Assembly: GCA_964534995.1 (NCBI GenBank)
Contig: CAZHSC010000015.1
Coordinates: 1 to 54,603, forward strand
Length of the DNA stretch: 54,603 nucleotides
Direction: 5' to 3'
Source: JAJTFW01 sp964534995
Lineage (GTDB): Bacteria; Bacteroidota; Bacteroidia; AKYH767-A; OLB10
Shown in pieces: positions 27,605 through 34,863 of this stretch. Numbering within the stretch: the first letter of the stretch is position 1; each line of letters starts with the position of its first letter. Below the pieces are notes generated by a model that ran no database searches, had not been told where the DNA came from, and saw nothing but the letters and a program-made list of their open reading frames with translations. Both the position numbers and the translations under genes were made by a program.

Positions 27605-28273
27605 TTACAAGAGCTTCCAGTCACTGACAAATGGTGAAATCCTGCCCGGGGGTATACTGCCACATTGCAATAAAAAGGAACCTCGCAGCGGAGTCCTTTT
27701 TGCAGCACTTATGGTAATCGAGTAAAGACCGGGTTCAATTTTTTTACCTCCCTCAGGTGTGATGAACCGGATCAGGGAATATTCCTTTTGGATCATCTCT
27801 TCATTATTGTCATTTTCAGCCATCAGGATAAAATCAGGACTGCCTTGCAGCTGATGGAGTTCACGAAGGGATGATATGAATGTTGCTTTATGTATTCTTA
27901 AAAATGGATCAAAGCCCCTTGATTTCCCCTGACAACTATCGGTGTAATTTTCGGATACGGTATGACCCCGGTTAGGGCTCACCAGTTCTGGTACCGGAGA
28001 TAATACCCTGAATCCAATTTCCTCAAGGCTGTCTTCCAGGAAAAAGAACAAAACATAGGTTTCCAGATCCTTTTCCTTTTTTAGGAAAGGATTGCCTTCA
28101 TTAATGCATTCAAAATAAAATATCGTGTTTTCATAAGGTATACGTTTGGATATATTGCCGGTACGGATTGCGACCCCTTCTGACAAAAATGGCTCCAGGC
28201 GTTGAGAATATAAAGAATAACTCATTATTTGAAGGAAAAAAATCGTTATATAAATCCTGTTTGCCATTGCCAT
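27605..28273 (-). CDS. Secreted hypothetical protein
   Basis: I do not recognise this 222-residue protein. A signal peptide is visible (MANRIYITIFFLQIMSYSLYSQ, about residues 3-24) with a likely cut after SQ. The rest looks like beta-strand-rich extracytoplasmic sequence with two cysteines (in DSCQGKS and LLQCGS) and a Pro-rich ending. The last residues do not form a T9SS tail. It is convergent with the CotH gene and is the last gene before the tRNA-tail cluster. Confidence 0.6.
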   Translation of the reverse strand: MAMANRIYITIFFLQIMSYSLYSQRLEPFLSEGVAIRTGNISKRIPYENTIFYFECINEGNPFLKKEKDLETYVLFFFLEDSLEEIGFRVLSPVPELVSPNRGHTVSENYTDSCQGKSRGFDPFLRIHKATFISSLRELHQLQGSPDFILMAENDNNEEMIQKEYSLIRFITPEGGKKIEPGLYSITISAAKRTPLRGSFLLQCGSIPPGRISPFVSDWKLL

Positions 28274-28577
28274 GCTAAATTTTGGCTAAGGTACGTGAAT
28301 GTTAAATTTTATCAGGTTAAATTTTAAATATCGAAGTATACAGCTTAGTAAATTGTAAAGGGATAGATGCTATTACTCTTCCATTATGGCGATCCAGGCG
28401 GGAATGATCAGTCCGCAGCTTTTCAACACTTAGCAATGAACCAGAACAACACTTTACTTCTGGCGGAGTAGCGATTGATCTTGCAGATAAAAAATGCAGA
28501 CTTCCGGATGGCATACATCTATTTTAAAAAAGAAGCTCGCCTACGTCCTGAATTAATCAGGACTTCGGCGAACGAAG
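28274..28577. other. Intergenic region at the left edge of the integration chain
   Basis: This stretch has no credible gene. It contains a degenerate tRNA-tail-like sequence at 28389-28403 (three mismatches in 15 bases) and a good terminator at 28537-28571. It probably marks the left border between core chromosome and accreted DNA. Confidence 0.5.
28537..28571 (-). terminator. Terminator beside tRNA-tail copy 1
   Basis: Inverted arms TCGCC...GTCCTGA and TCAGGAC...GGCGA form a bulged hairpin. On the minus strand it is followed by GCTTCTTTTTT. It lies directly downstream of the tRNA-tail copy at 28578 in minus orientation, where a tRNA terminator would be. Confidence 0.75.
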
Positions 28578-28592
28578 GCGGTCCAGACGGGA
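28578..28592 (-). repeat. tRNA-Asp 3'-tail copy 1 (attachment-site relic)
   Basis: GCGGTCCAGACGGGA matches the 3' end of the tRNA at 54482-54496 with one mismatch in 15 bases and has the same orientation. A terminator lies on its left, as next to the real tRNA. Confidence 0.8.
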
Positions 28593-28682
28593 ATGACTCC
28601 GTCGGACCCTGTTCACCCGTTGTAGTGGACCAAAACAAGGCTCCGCCAATGGCGGAGCAGTGCTTGTGCTCACGCATAAAAA

Positions 28683-28708
28683 AAGCGAGCTTTATTATTT
28701 GCTCGCTT
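28683..28708 (-). terminator. Terminator beside tRNA-tail copy 2
   Basis: AAGCGAGC and GCTCGCTT arms surround a 10-base loop. A T7 run follows on the minus strand. It is part of the 161-bp repeat. Confidence 0.8.
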
Positions 28709-28738
28709 CAATCGCTTTGACCTTGTTTTGGTCATCAA

Positions 28739-28755
28739 GCGGTCCGGACGGGACT
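28739..28755 (-). repeat. tRNA-Asp 3'-tail copy 2 (attachment-site relic)
   Basis: All 17 bases (GCGGTCCGGACGGGACT) are identical to 54482-54498 in the tRNA-Asp gene and have the same orientation. Confidence 0.9.
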
Positions 28756-28826
28756 AGTATCAAATAGATATACAATAGGTTACAAGTGATTACGGTTAAT
28801 GGGATTTTGTTTCGGGCTAATTTTTT
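28739..28826. repeat. Cassette left-end repeat, copy A
   Basis: About 88 bases, starting with the tRNA tail, match 33047-33134 closely (mismatches cluster near bases 27-55). CGGTTAAT and CGGGCTAAT motifs occur inside and an AGGTTAAT lies just beyond. The match suggests that the AbiE cassette on its right and the ATPase cassette have related ends. Confidence 0.85.
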
Positions 28827-28944
28827 TCAGTATTCCGGTTATTCAGGTTAATCAACTTTTCCGGAATAAATTCAATCATTAAAGCTATTAGACCTTACCT
28901 GATAGGTTTATTAATTGGCAGATTGCATTGCTTCAATTTTCAGA

Positions 28945-29853
28945 TCAACTTTCACCTGGATAAAGCACTGTTTGGAGTTGGTCTATCATGGATTGATATT
29001 TTTCCGGGTTTTCGCTTTTCAGCTTTTCCAGGTTAAGCAGTTTCCATTTTACTCCCGGATACTCTTTAAAATCATATATTGTCCAATCCGGCTGCAGTTT
29101 CAGAATTCCCATCAAAAAAATTTTATCACTTTCTGTCAACCTTTGATGAATAACTTTAATAAGTTCCTCCCTTGTTTTCTCAAATTCTTTGTAATTGAAA
29201 CCATCCGTAGTCATTCCTGAAAATTGTGTCTCCATCGCACTACTCTGACCTAGCATATTCGGTGCAAGAATCTCATGCATCGGCCTGCTATGACCCAATA
29301 AATAAAATATGAATCCGGATTTGACTTCATCTGTGAAACCTTCATTGTTCAGCAGGTATAAAACATCAAATAAGTCTCTCGGATGTTGCCTGTCCAGTGC
29401 CGCACAAATTTTGCCTCCGAAAAGCAAGCCATAATTTAACACTCTAGTCTCAACATAAGCACCGAATTCCTCTTGCGCCTTCATGCACAGCTCCATTACT
29501 CGAGGCTCGAAAATACTTCCCCTTCCCATAAGACTGACCTCGACTTTAACCGAAACCTTTTTATCATTTACAATTAATTTACAGGTTTTTCCTTCATGGT
29601 GTATTTTTGAATCAGGTAGTACTTTTTGAATATTGACTACAATTCGCTGCAATGCTTCATTGATATGTAATCGAGATGTTTCAAAATCTTCAAGCGGCAG
29701 GTAGGTCAGATCAATGTCAACCGAAAGCCGAGGCATATCGCGAACAAACAGATTAATCGCTGTACCACCATGCAGCGCAAAACATTCTTCTTTTGCAATT
29801 TCAGGTAATATGGATAACAAAAGACTAACTTGTTTTTTATATTCTTCTCTCAT
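28945..29853 (-). CDS. AbiEii-type nucleotidyltransferase toxin
   Basis: AbiEii toxins transfer nucleotides and arrest growth, giving abortive phage protection. This 302-residue protein has the family motif LHGGTAINLF with the Gly-Gly at 29-30, followed by RLSVDIDLTYL with aspartates 46 and 48, the metal ligands of the nucleotidyltransferase fold. HPRDLFDVLYLL near 150 is also typical. Its start overlaps the antitoxin stop by four bases (ATGA), the usual AbiE arrangement. It is part of the cassette between tRNA-tail copies 2 and 3. Growth arrest is inferred from the family, not shown by the sequence. Confidence 0.9.
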   Translation of the reverse strand: MREEYKKQVSLLLSILPEIAKEECFALHGGTAINLFVRDMPRLSVDIDLTYLPLEDFETSRLHINEALQRIVVNIQKVLPDSKIHHEGKTCKLIVNDKKVSVKVEVSLMGRGSIFEPRVMELCMKAQEEFGAYVETRVLNYGLLFGGKICAALDRQHPRDLFDVLYLLNNEGFTDEVKSGFIFYLLGHSRPMHEILAPNMLGQSSAMETQFSGMTTDGFNYKEFEKTREELIKVIHQRLTESDKIFLMGILKLQPDWTIYDFKEYPGVKWKLLNLEKLKSENPEKYQSMIDQLQTVLYPGES

Positions 29854-30620
29854 CCTTTTTCTTCGAGCTCTTTAGGTACTGTTATTTTATATTTTGAATT
29901 ATAGCATCCATTCAAGATAATGCTCCTTTTACCTTTACCCAAATCTATTTTTTCGATTTCAAGCTTCTTAAACCAATTATGATTTACTTTCTCTGCTAAA
30001 TAAAGAAACAATCTTTTCACTTTAATAGATTGACAGCTTTCGAGTAATTCCTGTACTACTTCAGGCCTGACGTTATTCATACTTACCATAAAATGATAAC
30101 ATTCTGTCAAGTCTTGTTTGCCCGGGACCAGATACAAGCATTCCATTATTGCCCGTGGTGCACTTGAAATTTTTATTGAGAAATTTTTAAATTCTATTTC
30201 TTGCAGAAATTTTTCAGTAGGGAGAAATGCTGTTTTGTAGTAATTTACTTCTGTGCCCCAGTCATACTCTTTAAACCAAATTGGAAGATTTTCGTTTTTT
30301 GATCCGAACAACACAACCGTACTTGAGGAAAAGTCTATGAAATGACCTAAGCCCATTAAGCTAAGGGCCGTTCTTCCTCCCGGGTGAATGGTCATCTCTG
30401 ATTGTTTTTGTAAAGCATAAATAGCACCTTCATAGCTTACTTTATCATTTGCTCGCTTCATGGCTCCGGTACCAACGGCCTCCAACCATCGGCTTTTTTT
30501 GTACCTTTTTTGTAATTCTAGACTGTATCCTTGCTTCTTAAGCCAGAATGCTTGCATTATCGTACCTATTGGTTGAGAGGAAAGAAGTTGGTTTATTTTC
30601 GATTGATTCTCGGTATTCAT
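29850..30620 (-). CDS. AbiEi-type antitoxin
   Basis: The 256-residue partner of the downstream AbiEii toxin resembles AbiEi family proteins. A helical N-terminus (SKINQLLSSQPIGTIMQAFWLKKQGYS) looks like a winged-helix DNA-binding region, followed by the AbiEi core (SYEGAIYALQKQ, HPGGRTALSLMG, ISSAPRAIMECLYLV). Known AbiEi proteins repress their own promoter and neutralize the toxin without forming a stable complex (type IV). It lies upstream of the toxin with a four-base overlap. The start ATG sits shortly after a region that contains the cassette's right-end sequence, so the promoter is within about 350 bases. Confidence 0.85.
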   Translation of the reverse strand: MNTENQSKINQLLSSQPIGTIMQAFWLKKQGYSLELQKRYKKSRWLEAVGTGAMKRANDKVSYEGAIYALQKQSEMTIHPGGRTALSLMGLGHFIDFSSSTVVLFGSKNENLPIWFKEYDWGTEVNYYKTAFLPTEKFLQEIEFKNFSIKISSAPRAIMECLYLVPGKQDLTECYHFMVSMNNVRPEVVQELLESCQSIKVKRLFLYLAEKVNHNWFKKLEIEKIDLGKGKRSIILNGCYNSKYKITVPKELEEKG

Positions 30621-30945
30621 AGTACCAAATTAGTAATTATTTTAAACTTATAGCGTGAACCGGTTTAAAATGTTTCTATTTAGGGTGCTTTTAGTACCCT
30701 AAAAGTTAAAAAATATAAACCAAAACATCCTCAGGAATAATTTATAGACGATTCGAAAGGAATACGGCTCTATTTGGAAAATTCCAGAATGAGAGTTATA
30801 TTTTAGGATAATAAAAAGATAACTTCAGCAATGCCAACGTGTCTTTAGCATTAAAAAATGTCCAGACATTAGAGTGACTCCGCGACCATGATTCGGGCTA
30901 TTGCGGTACTAAATTCTAGCTAATTAAAGACCCAACTGAAAAAAC

Positions 30946-30980
30946 AAAATCCCTGTAAGTCAATTATTTACAGGGATTTT
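30946..30980 (-). terminator. Terminator beside tRNA-tail copy 3
   Basis: The 13-base arms AAAATCCCTGTAA and TTACAGGGATTTT are perfect complements. GTTTTTT follows on the minus strand. It touches the tRNA tail as a tRNA terminator would. Confidence 0.85.
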
Positions 30981-30981
30981 A

Positions 30982-30998
30982 GCGGTCCGGACGGAACT
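30982..30998 (-). repeat. tRNA-Asp 3'-tail copy 3 (attachment-site relic)
   Basis: Sixteen of 17 bases match 54482-54498 (GGAACT instead of GGGACT near the right end), in the same orientation as the other copies. Confidence 0.85.
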
Positions 30999-31231
30999 AG
31001 TATCTATTTAATTAACAGTGTAATACAGCAATTCGAGCTACAAGAAATTTAATTCAGGCTAATTCTTTTTGAATTTCCGGCTATTCGGGCTAATTTGACT
31101 ACACATTACTTTGGAGTACCCTCCATCTAGCCTTGAATCCATAAAAAGTTGAACCACACTAGTTTTATCTTTATTAGATATTTTTTGCGTAAAGTATCAA
31201 AAAGTAATACCTTTCGCAAAATATTTCCAAG

Positions 31232-32056
31232 ATGAAACACCCGGTCAATTACAAGCGATTGGAACATTGGATTGAAAATAAGCAAGCACAGGGAAAGCTT
31301 TGGTTTGACTTGAATGATCTGCGTGAACATTTCAAAAATGATAATGAAACTTCTTTAAAGCAACTATTACAACGTCTCTCACTTCAAGGAAAAATAGTTT
31401 CCATTTTCAAGGGCTTCTATGTGATCGTACCGCCACAGTATTCGTTGAAAGGAATCATACCACCTGTTTTATTTATTGATGGACTCATGCGTAGCCTGCA
31501 AAGAAAATATTACCTCTCGCTATTGAATGCAGCTACACTTCATGGTTCATCTCACCATCAACCACAAGAATACTTCATCACAACAGGATATCCGGTACTA
31601 AGGGCAACCAACAAGAAAGGAGTTAGAATTAATTATATCAGCACAAAACAGTTTCCGCCTGAATCGCTGATTGAAAAAAGAAAAACAGAGACGGGATATT
31701 TTATTATTTCAAACCCCTTGTTAACAGCAGTAGATCTTATTTCCTTGGAAAAAAGAATCGGAGGTTTGAACAGAGCAGCCTCTGTAATTAAAGAATTAGT
31801 TGAACCCCTTAAACCGCGCGACATTAAAGAACCATTGATCAGATATGCACATGTCACCTCTTTACAACGGTTGGGGATCATTCTTGAAGAATTTATACAT
31901 AGAAAAGACCTTGCAGACAAACTTTACCGTGAATGCAGAAAGGAAGGTCTTTCGTTTTACCTTATTCCATTAAAAGCATCGGGGGAAAAAAAGAAAGGAC
32001 ATGTGAATGACAGGTGGAAAATAGTGATCAACACTGAAATTGAAATCGACGAATGA
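31232..32056 (+). CDS. AbiEi-type antitoxin (second module)
   Basis: The 274-residue protein belongs to the AbiEi antitoxin group by its N-terminal winged helix (LWFDLNDLREHF, LKQLLQRLSLQGKIVSIFKGFYVIVP) and core (YYLSLLNAATLHGSSHHQPQ, ITTGYPVLRATNKKG, ISNPLLTAVDLI). It differs clearly in sequence from the antitoxin at 29850-30620 and is transcribed in the opposite direction, so the two modules are not a duplication. It precedes its toxin with a four-base overlap. Self-repression is expected from the family. Confidence 0.9.
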   Translation: MKHPVNYKRLEHWIENKQAQGKLWFDLNDLREHFKNDNETSLKQLLQRLSLQGKIVSIFKGFYVIVPPQYSLKGIIPPVLFIDGLMRSLQRKYYLSLLNAATLHGSSHHQPQEYFITTGYPVLRATNKKGVRINYISTKQFPPESLIEKRKTETGYFIISNPLLTAVDLISLEKRIGGLNRAASVIKELVEPLKPRDIKEPLIRYAHVTSLQRLGIILEEFIHRKDLADKLYRECRKEGLSFYLIPLKASGEKKKGHVNDRWKIVINTEIEIDE

Positions 32057-32844
32057 TCCCTCAATCCTACATTAGGCAATGGAGTAACCAAGTTCCGTGG
32101 CAGGCAAATGAACAAGTAGAACAAGATCTAGTGATTTGCCGGGCATTGGTGGAGCTATTCAACGATAGTTTCCTTGCAGACAGCCTTGCGTTCAGAGGAG
32201 GAACGGCTTTGCACAAATTGTATTTGCAACCACAACCAAGATACTCCGAAGACATCGACCTGGTTCAGGTGCGATCAGAACCAATTAAAGAAACGATACA
32301 AAGATTACAGAAAGCGCTTTCATTCCTGGGTAAATCGGCAGTCATAGTTAAGAAGGATAACAATACCCTGAACTTTCGTTTTGATTCAGAATTCCCTCCG
32401 ATGCAGAAAATGAAAGTAAAAATCGAAACAAACTGCCGCGAACATTTTTCGGTTCTGGGTTGGCAGAAAAAGCCGTTCAAGGTTGAGTCAGACTGGTTCA
32501 AAGGAGAATGTCATATCAATACATACTGCCTCGAGGAATTGTTGGGCACAAAATTGAGAGCACTTTACCAGCGCAAAAAAGGAAGAGATTTATTTGACTT
32601 GTGGAAAGCTTTGCATTCAGCTGATGTTAACGCAACTTCTATTATTCATTGCTATAAAGAATATATGCGGTTTGCATTAAATAAATCTATTCCGACACGA
32701 AAACAATTCTTATTAAACCTGGATGCGAAACGAAATGACCCAGAATTTTTGGGTGATACAACATCCTTGTTACGTCCTGATGAAAAGTATGATTCCGATG
32801 AAGCCTTCAACTTAATCATTGAACGATTGGTGGAATTGATGTAG
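32053..32844 (+). CDS. AbiEii-type nucleotidyltransferase toxin (second module)
   Basis: The 263-residue protein has the nucleotidyltransferase signature FRGGTALHKLYL (Gly-Gly 49-50) and RYSEDIDLV (aspartates 67 and 69), then LLGTKLRALYQRKKGRDLFDLW near 162-183. These are the hallmarks of AbiEii/AbiGii toxins. Its ATG overlaps the antitoxin stop (ATGA). The pair fills the cassette between tRNA-tail copies 3 and 4. No recombinase is present in the cassette. Confidence 0.92.
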   Translation: MIPQSYIRQWSNQVPWQANEQVEQDLVICRALVELFNDSFLADSLAFRGGTALHKLYLQPQPRYSEDIDLVQVRSEPIKETIQRLQKALSFLGKSAVIVKKDNNTLNFRFDSEFPPMQKMKVKIETNCREHFSVLGWQKKPFKVESDWFKGECHINTYCLEELLGTKLRALYQRKKGRDLFDLWKALHSADVNATSIIHCYKEYMRFALNKSIPTRKQFLLNLDAKRNDPEFLGDTTSLLRPDEKYDSDEAFNLIIERLVELM

Positions 32845-33011
32845 TACGAGGAAACTTATTTACAATGAAAGCAAGAACTTCATAATATTTTTCTTTGCGG
32901 CACAGTGAAAAACAGGCAGCACTTTTAAGGGTCCTATACCGGCAAGTAAAAGATAAATTCAGGCTAATCCCCGACCCTAAAATCCCGTCAAATCGAATTA
33001 CTATAAAATAC

Positions 33012-33044
33012 AAAGTCCTGAAAGCCAATGGCTTTCAGGACTTT
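33012..33044 (-). terminator. Terminator beside tRNA-tail copy 4
   Basis: A perfect 15-bp stem (AAAGTCCTGAAAGCC at 33012-33026, complement at 33030-33044) has a three-base loop. GTATTTTAT follows on the minus strand. Confidence 0.8.
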
Positions 33045-33046
33045 AA

Positions 33047-33063
33047 GCGGTCCGGACGGGACT
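33047..33063 (-). repeat. tRNA-Asp 3'-tail copy 4 (attachment-site relic)
   Basis: All 17 bases match 54482-54498 in the same orientation. Confidence 0.9.
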
Positions 33064-33134
33064 AGTATCAAATTGATATACACTAGGTTAAAATCAATTA
33101 CGGTTAATGGGATTTTGTTTCGGGCTAATTTTTT
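33047..33134. repeat. Cassette left-end repeat, copy B
   Basis: About 88 bases match 28739-28826 with few mismatches, and CGGTTAAT and CGGGCTAAT motifs are conserved. A further CGGGCTAAT lies near 33154. Confidence 0.85.
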
Positions 33135-33221
33135 TACGGAATTCAGGTTAGTCGGGCTAATCGGATTTTTGCTTCTGCCTGGAACCAAGAATTCCTTGAC
33201 TGCATCGATTATTGAAAATAC

Positions 33222-34376
33222 CTATATCTGATCGATATTCTTCCACGATGCATATTGAATGGACACGTTCTCGGTTTCGCTGTCTTCTCCTTGATAGAGA
33301 AGGATTCCGTCAGAGGATGGCTGATATTTATTCCAATATTTAAGACCGGACAATAATTTTCGGTCTTGCTTTTCCGAAAATTTTATTTCAATCGCTTGGG
33401 GGCCATTTTCCTTTTCAAGTATCAGGTCAATTTCATTTCCAAGATGATCCCTGAAATAGAACAGTCCTTCATTGATGCCTTGATTGGTTCGATTCTTTTT
33501 TATTTCCGTAATGCACCAGTTCTCGAAAATGGCTCCCGACATGGCATATTTTTTCAATCCATCCCTTGATTTCAGATGCAGCAGTGTGCACAATAATCCG
33601 GTGTCGTAAAAATAAATTTTCGGACTCTTGATGATACGTTTATTCAGGTTGTTATGCCATGGTTGCAACAGGAAAACAATATAGCTGGCTTCCAGAATAC
33701 CGATCCAGGATTGTACTGTTTTGGAATCAATACCAATCTGTTTTGCCAGTTCATCGCGGTTCAGGATTTGGCCTGCATGGTTTGCGCACAACTGAATCAG
33801 CTTATTGAATGAGGTGATGTTCGTGATGTTTTTAATTTGCCGGACGTCGCGCTGTACATACGTTTGAATATAACTCTGCATCCATCGGTGAGGATCCAGT
33901 TTCTGTGTATGTATCTCAGGATATCCGCCTGTCAAAATATTGTGCAATAGATCACGGGCTGGAAGTTTAGCCGCTTTCATTTCAGCATAGCTTAGGGGAA
34001 GCAATGTTAAATATCCGGCTCTACCGGCCAGAGATTGTGAAATTTGCTGGTAAAGCAGGAAATTATTCGATCCTGTTAGAATGAATTGTCCGCGTGAGTT
34101 CCGTTTATCCAACAGGACTTGCAGATGCCGGAAGATTTCCGGTACTCGTTGTACCTCATCCAGAACAGCGCCATCCTGGAGATTTTTCAGATATTCTGAG
34201 GGGTTATTCAGAAAATCGGCCTCCGTTGAAGGGTCTTCAAAGTTCACATAGGGCTTACCCTTTAGTAGAAATTTACTTAGGGTGGTTTTTCCACTTTGAC
34301 GAGGACCGGTGATACAGAGCGCCCGGAATTGCTTTAATGAATATCTAGCTTCGTCTAAAATTGCGCGTTTGATCAT
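33222..34376 (-). CDS. AAA+ ATPase with DUF4143 domain
   Basis: From ATG 34376 the protein has 384 residues. Walker A is GPRQSGKTTL at about 24-33, Walker B-like AVLDEVQRVPE lies near 75, and sensor-like FILTGSNNF near 103. The C-terminal DUF4143 part resembles a PD-(D/E)XK-like fold (GLFYFRDHLGNEIDLILE, QAIEIKFSEK). This family is abundant in Bacteroidota and archaea, often as solitary accessory genes; its function is unknown, and toxin-antitoxin-like or nuclease roles have been suggested. A start at 34403 would add nine residues but lies inside an inverted repeat. The gene fills the cassette between tRNA-tail copies 4 and 5. Confidence 0.9.
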   Translation of the reverse strand: MIKRAILDEARYSLKQFRALCITGPRQSGKTTLSKFLLKGKPYVNFEDPSTEADFLNNPSEYLKNLQDGAVLDEVQRVPEIFRHLQVLLDKRNSRGQFILTGSNNFLLYQQISQSLAGRAGYLTLLPLSYAEMKAAKLPARDLLHNILTGGYPEIHTQKLDPHRWMQSYIQTYVQRDVRQIKNITNITSFNKLIQLCANHAGQILNRDELAKQIGIDSKTVQSWIGILEASYIVFLLQPWHNNLNKRIIKSPKIYFYDTGLLCTLLHLKSRDGLKKYAMSGAIFENWCITEIKKNRTNQGINEGLFYFRDHLGNEIDLILEKENGPQAIEIKFSEKQDRKLLSGLKYWNKYQPSSDGILLYQGEDSETENVSIQYASWKNIDQI

Positions 34377-34377
34377 C

Positions 34378-34413
34378 GATTCCACATTTGTACAAATATA
34401 CAAAAGTGGAATC
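34378..34413. promoter_or_regulatory. Inverted repeat at the ATPase gene start (possible operator)
   Basis: GATTCCAC at 34378-34385 and GTGGAATC at 34406-34413 are complementary arms separated by 20 bases. ATACAAAAGTGGAATCC is echoed as ATACAAAAATGGATTCC about 36 bases to the right. The position next to the ATG suggests self-regulation, but this is inference. Confidence 0.4.
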
Positions 34414-34540
34414 CAATTCCAGAAATGTATTTTTATACAAAAATGGATTCCCTTTCCTGCTGATGTTTTTAGGTTGCTTCCCGACCGTGATTCACGCCAT
34501 TCTGTATCGAATTAAAGCAATGGCAGGTCTCGAAAAAGCA

Positions 34541-34576
34541 AGAAGCCCTGTTAACCAAATGATTAACAGGGCTTCT
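34541..34576 (-). terminator. Terminator beside tRNA-tail copy 5
   Basis: Fourteen-base arms AGAAGCCCTGTTAA and TTAACAGGGCTTCT are perfect complements with an eight-base loop. TGCTTTTTC follows on the minus strand. Confidence 0.85.
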
Positions 34577-34578
34577 TA

Positions 34579-34739
34579 GCGGTCCGGACGGGAATGACTC
34601 CGTCGGACCCTGTTCACCCGTTGTAGTGGACCAAAACAAGGCTCCGCCAATGGCGGAGCAGTGCTTGTGCTCACGCATAAAAAAAGCGAGCTTTATTATT
34701 TGCTCGCTTCAATCGCTTTGACCTTGTTTTGGTCATCAA
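34579..34739. repeat. 161-bp structured repeat, copy B (contains tRNA-tail copy 5)
   Basis: Identical to 28578-28738 except for one base in the tRNA tail (here G, matching the tRNA). The first 15 bases (34579-34593) are the exact tRNA-Asp tail. It contains the same three-way-junction arms and terminator (34684-34709). The two copies bracket the AbiE-AbiE-ATPase block in direct orientation. Confidence 0.9.
34684..34709 (-). terminator. Terminator beside tRNA-tail copy 6
   Basis: This is the same AAGCGAGC/GCTCGCTT hairpin as at 28683-28708, followed by T7 on the minus strand. Confidence 0.8.
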
Positions 34740-34752
34740 GCGGTCCGGACGG
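34740..34752 (-). repeat. tRNA-Asp 3'-tail copy 6; left attachment site of the 19.7-kb island
   Basis: Thirteen bases (GCGGTCCGGACGG) match the tRNA tail exactly, and the match ends at the island's own AT-rich sequence. Together with the tRNA at 54482 it delimits the integrase-bearing element. Confidence 0.85.
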
Positions 34753-34800
34753 TTTTATATTTTATAATTTACGCATTGATTATCAATTATATGATAGATT

Positions 34801-34833
34801 CATTAGAGGTAATTATTGATTTATTAGGGGTAT
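34801..34833. repeat. Left-end arm-like direct repeats of the island
   Basis: CATTAGAGGTAA (34801-34812) and TATTAGGGGTAT (34822-34833) share the core ATTAGNGGTA. Two related copies occur at the right end (54372-54404) on the same strand. They could be arm-type integrase binding sites. Confidence 0.6.
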
Positions 34834-34863
34834 TTTACTTATTTTGATTTCAACGAAGCAAAT

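Larger units (their letters stand above)
28578..28738. repeat. 161-bp structured repeat, copy A
   Basis: This unit between tRNA-tail copies 1 and 2 recurs at 34579-34739 with one mismatch. It has no credible gene. Thirteen-base arms at 28628-28640 and 28721-28733 enclose the hairpin 28641-28657 (7-bp stem) and the terminator hairpin 28683-28708 (8-bp stem), which together make a three-way junction. A further imperfect hairpin at 28580-28608 includes the tRNA-tail sequence. It could be a minimal non-autonomous cassette or an RNA gene. Confidence 0.85.
30621..31231. other. Intergenic region between the two AbiE modules, with tRNA-tail copy 3
   Basis: About 600 bases hold the divergent AbiE promoters, the terminator at 30946-30980, the tRNA tail at 30982-30998 and the left end of the second AbiE cassette. 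No gene is credible. CAGGCTAAT and CGGGCTAAT motifs occur near 31051 and 31079. Confidence 0.6.
32845..33221. other. Intergenic region with tRNA-tail copy 4
   Basis: This stretch contains the right end of the second AbiE cassette (with a CAGGCTAAT motif near 32957), a perfect terminator, the tRNA tail and the left end of the ATPase cassette. No gene is credible. Confidence 0.6.
34404..34863. other. Intergenic region with tRNA-tail copies 5 and 6
   Basis: This region has no credible gene. It contains the terminator 34541-34576, the second 161-bp repeat, tRNA-tail copies 5 and 6, and the left-end arm-like repeats of the large island. Confidence 0.7.

Noticed and set aside
28389..28403. A seventh tRNA-tail copy
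   Set aside because: GCGATCCAGGCGGGA has three mismatches in 15 bases and no convincing terminator beside it. It may be an old relic, but the evidence is too weak to count.
28475..28720. An 81-codon plus-strand reading frame through the 161-bp repeat
   Set aside because: It is made of repeat, tRNA-tail and terminator sequence, and its second half recurs only because the DNA repeats at 34579. There is no separate evidence for coding.
28578..34752. Integron with attC sites
   Set aside because: The repeated sites between small cassettes suggest one, but there is no GTTRRRY core or variable attC palindromes, and the repeats match the tRNA-Asp tail with terminators. No integron integrase was found.
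28578..34752. CRISPR array
   Set aside because: Repeats are only 13-17 bases, intervals are gene-sized and irregular, and no cas gene is present.
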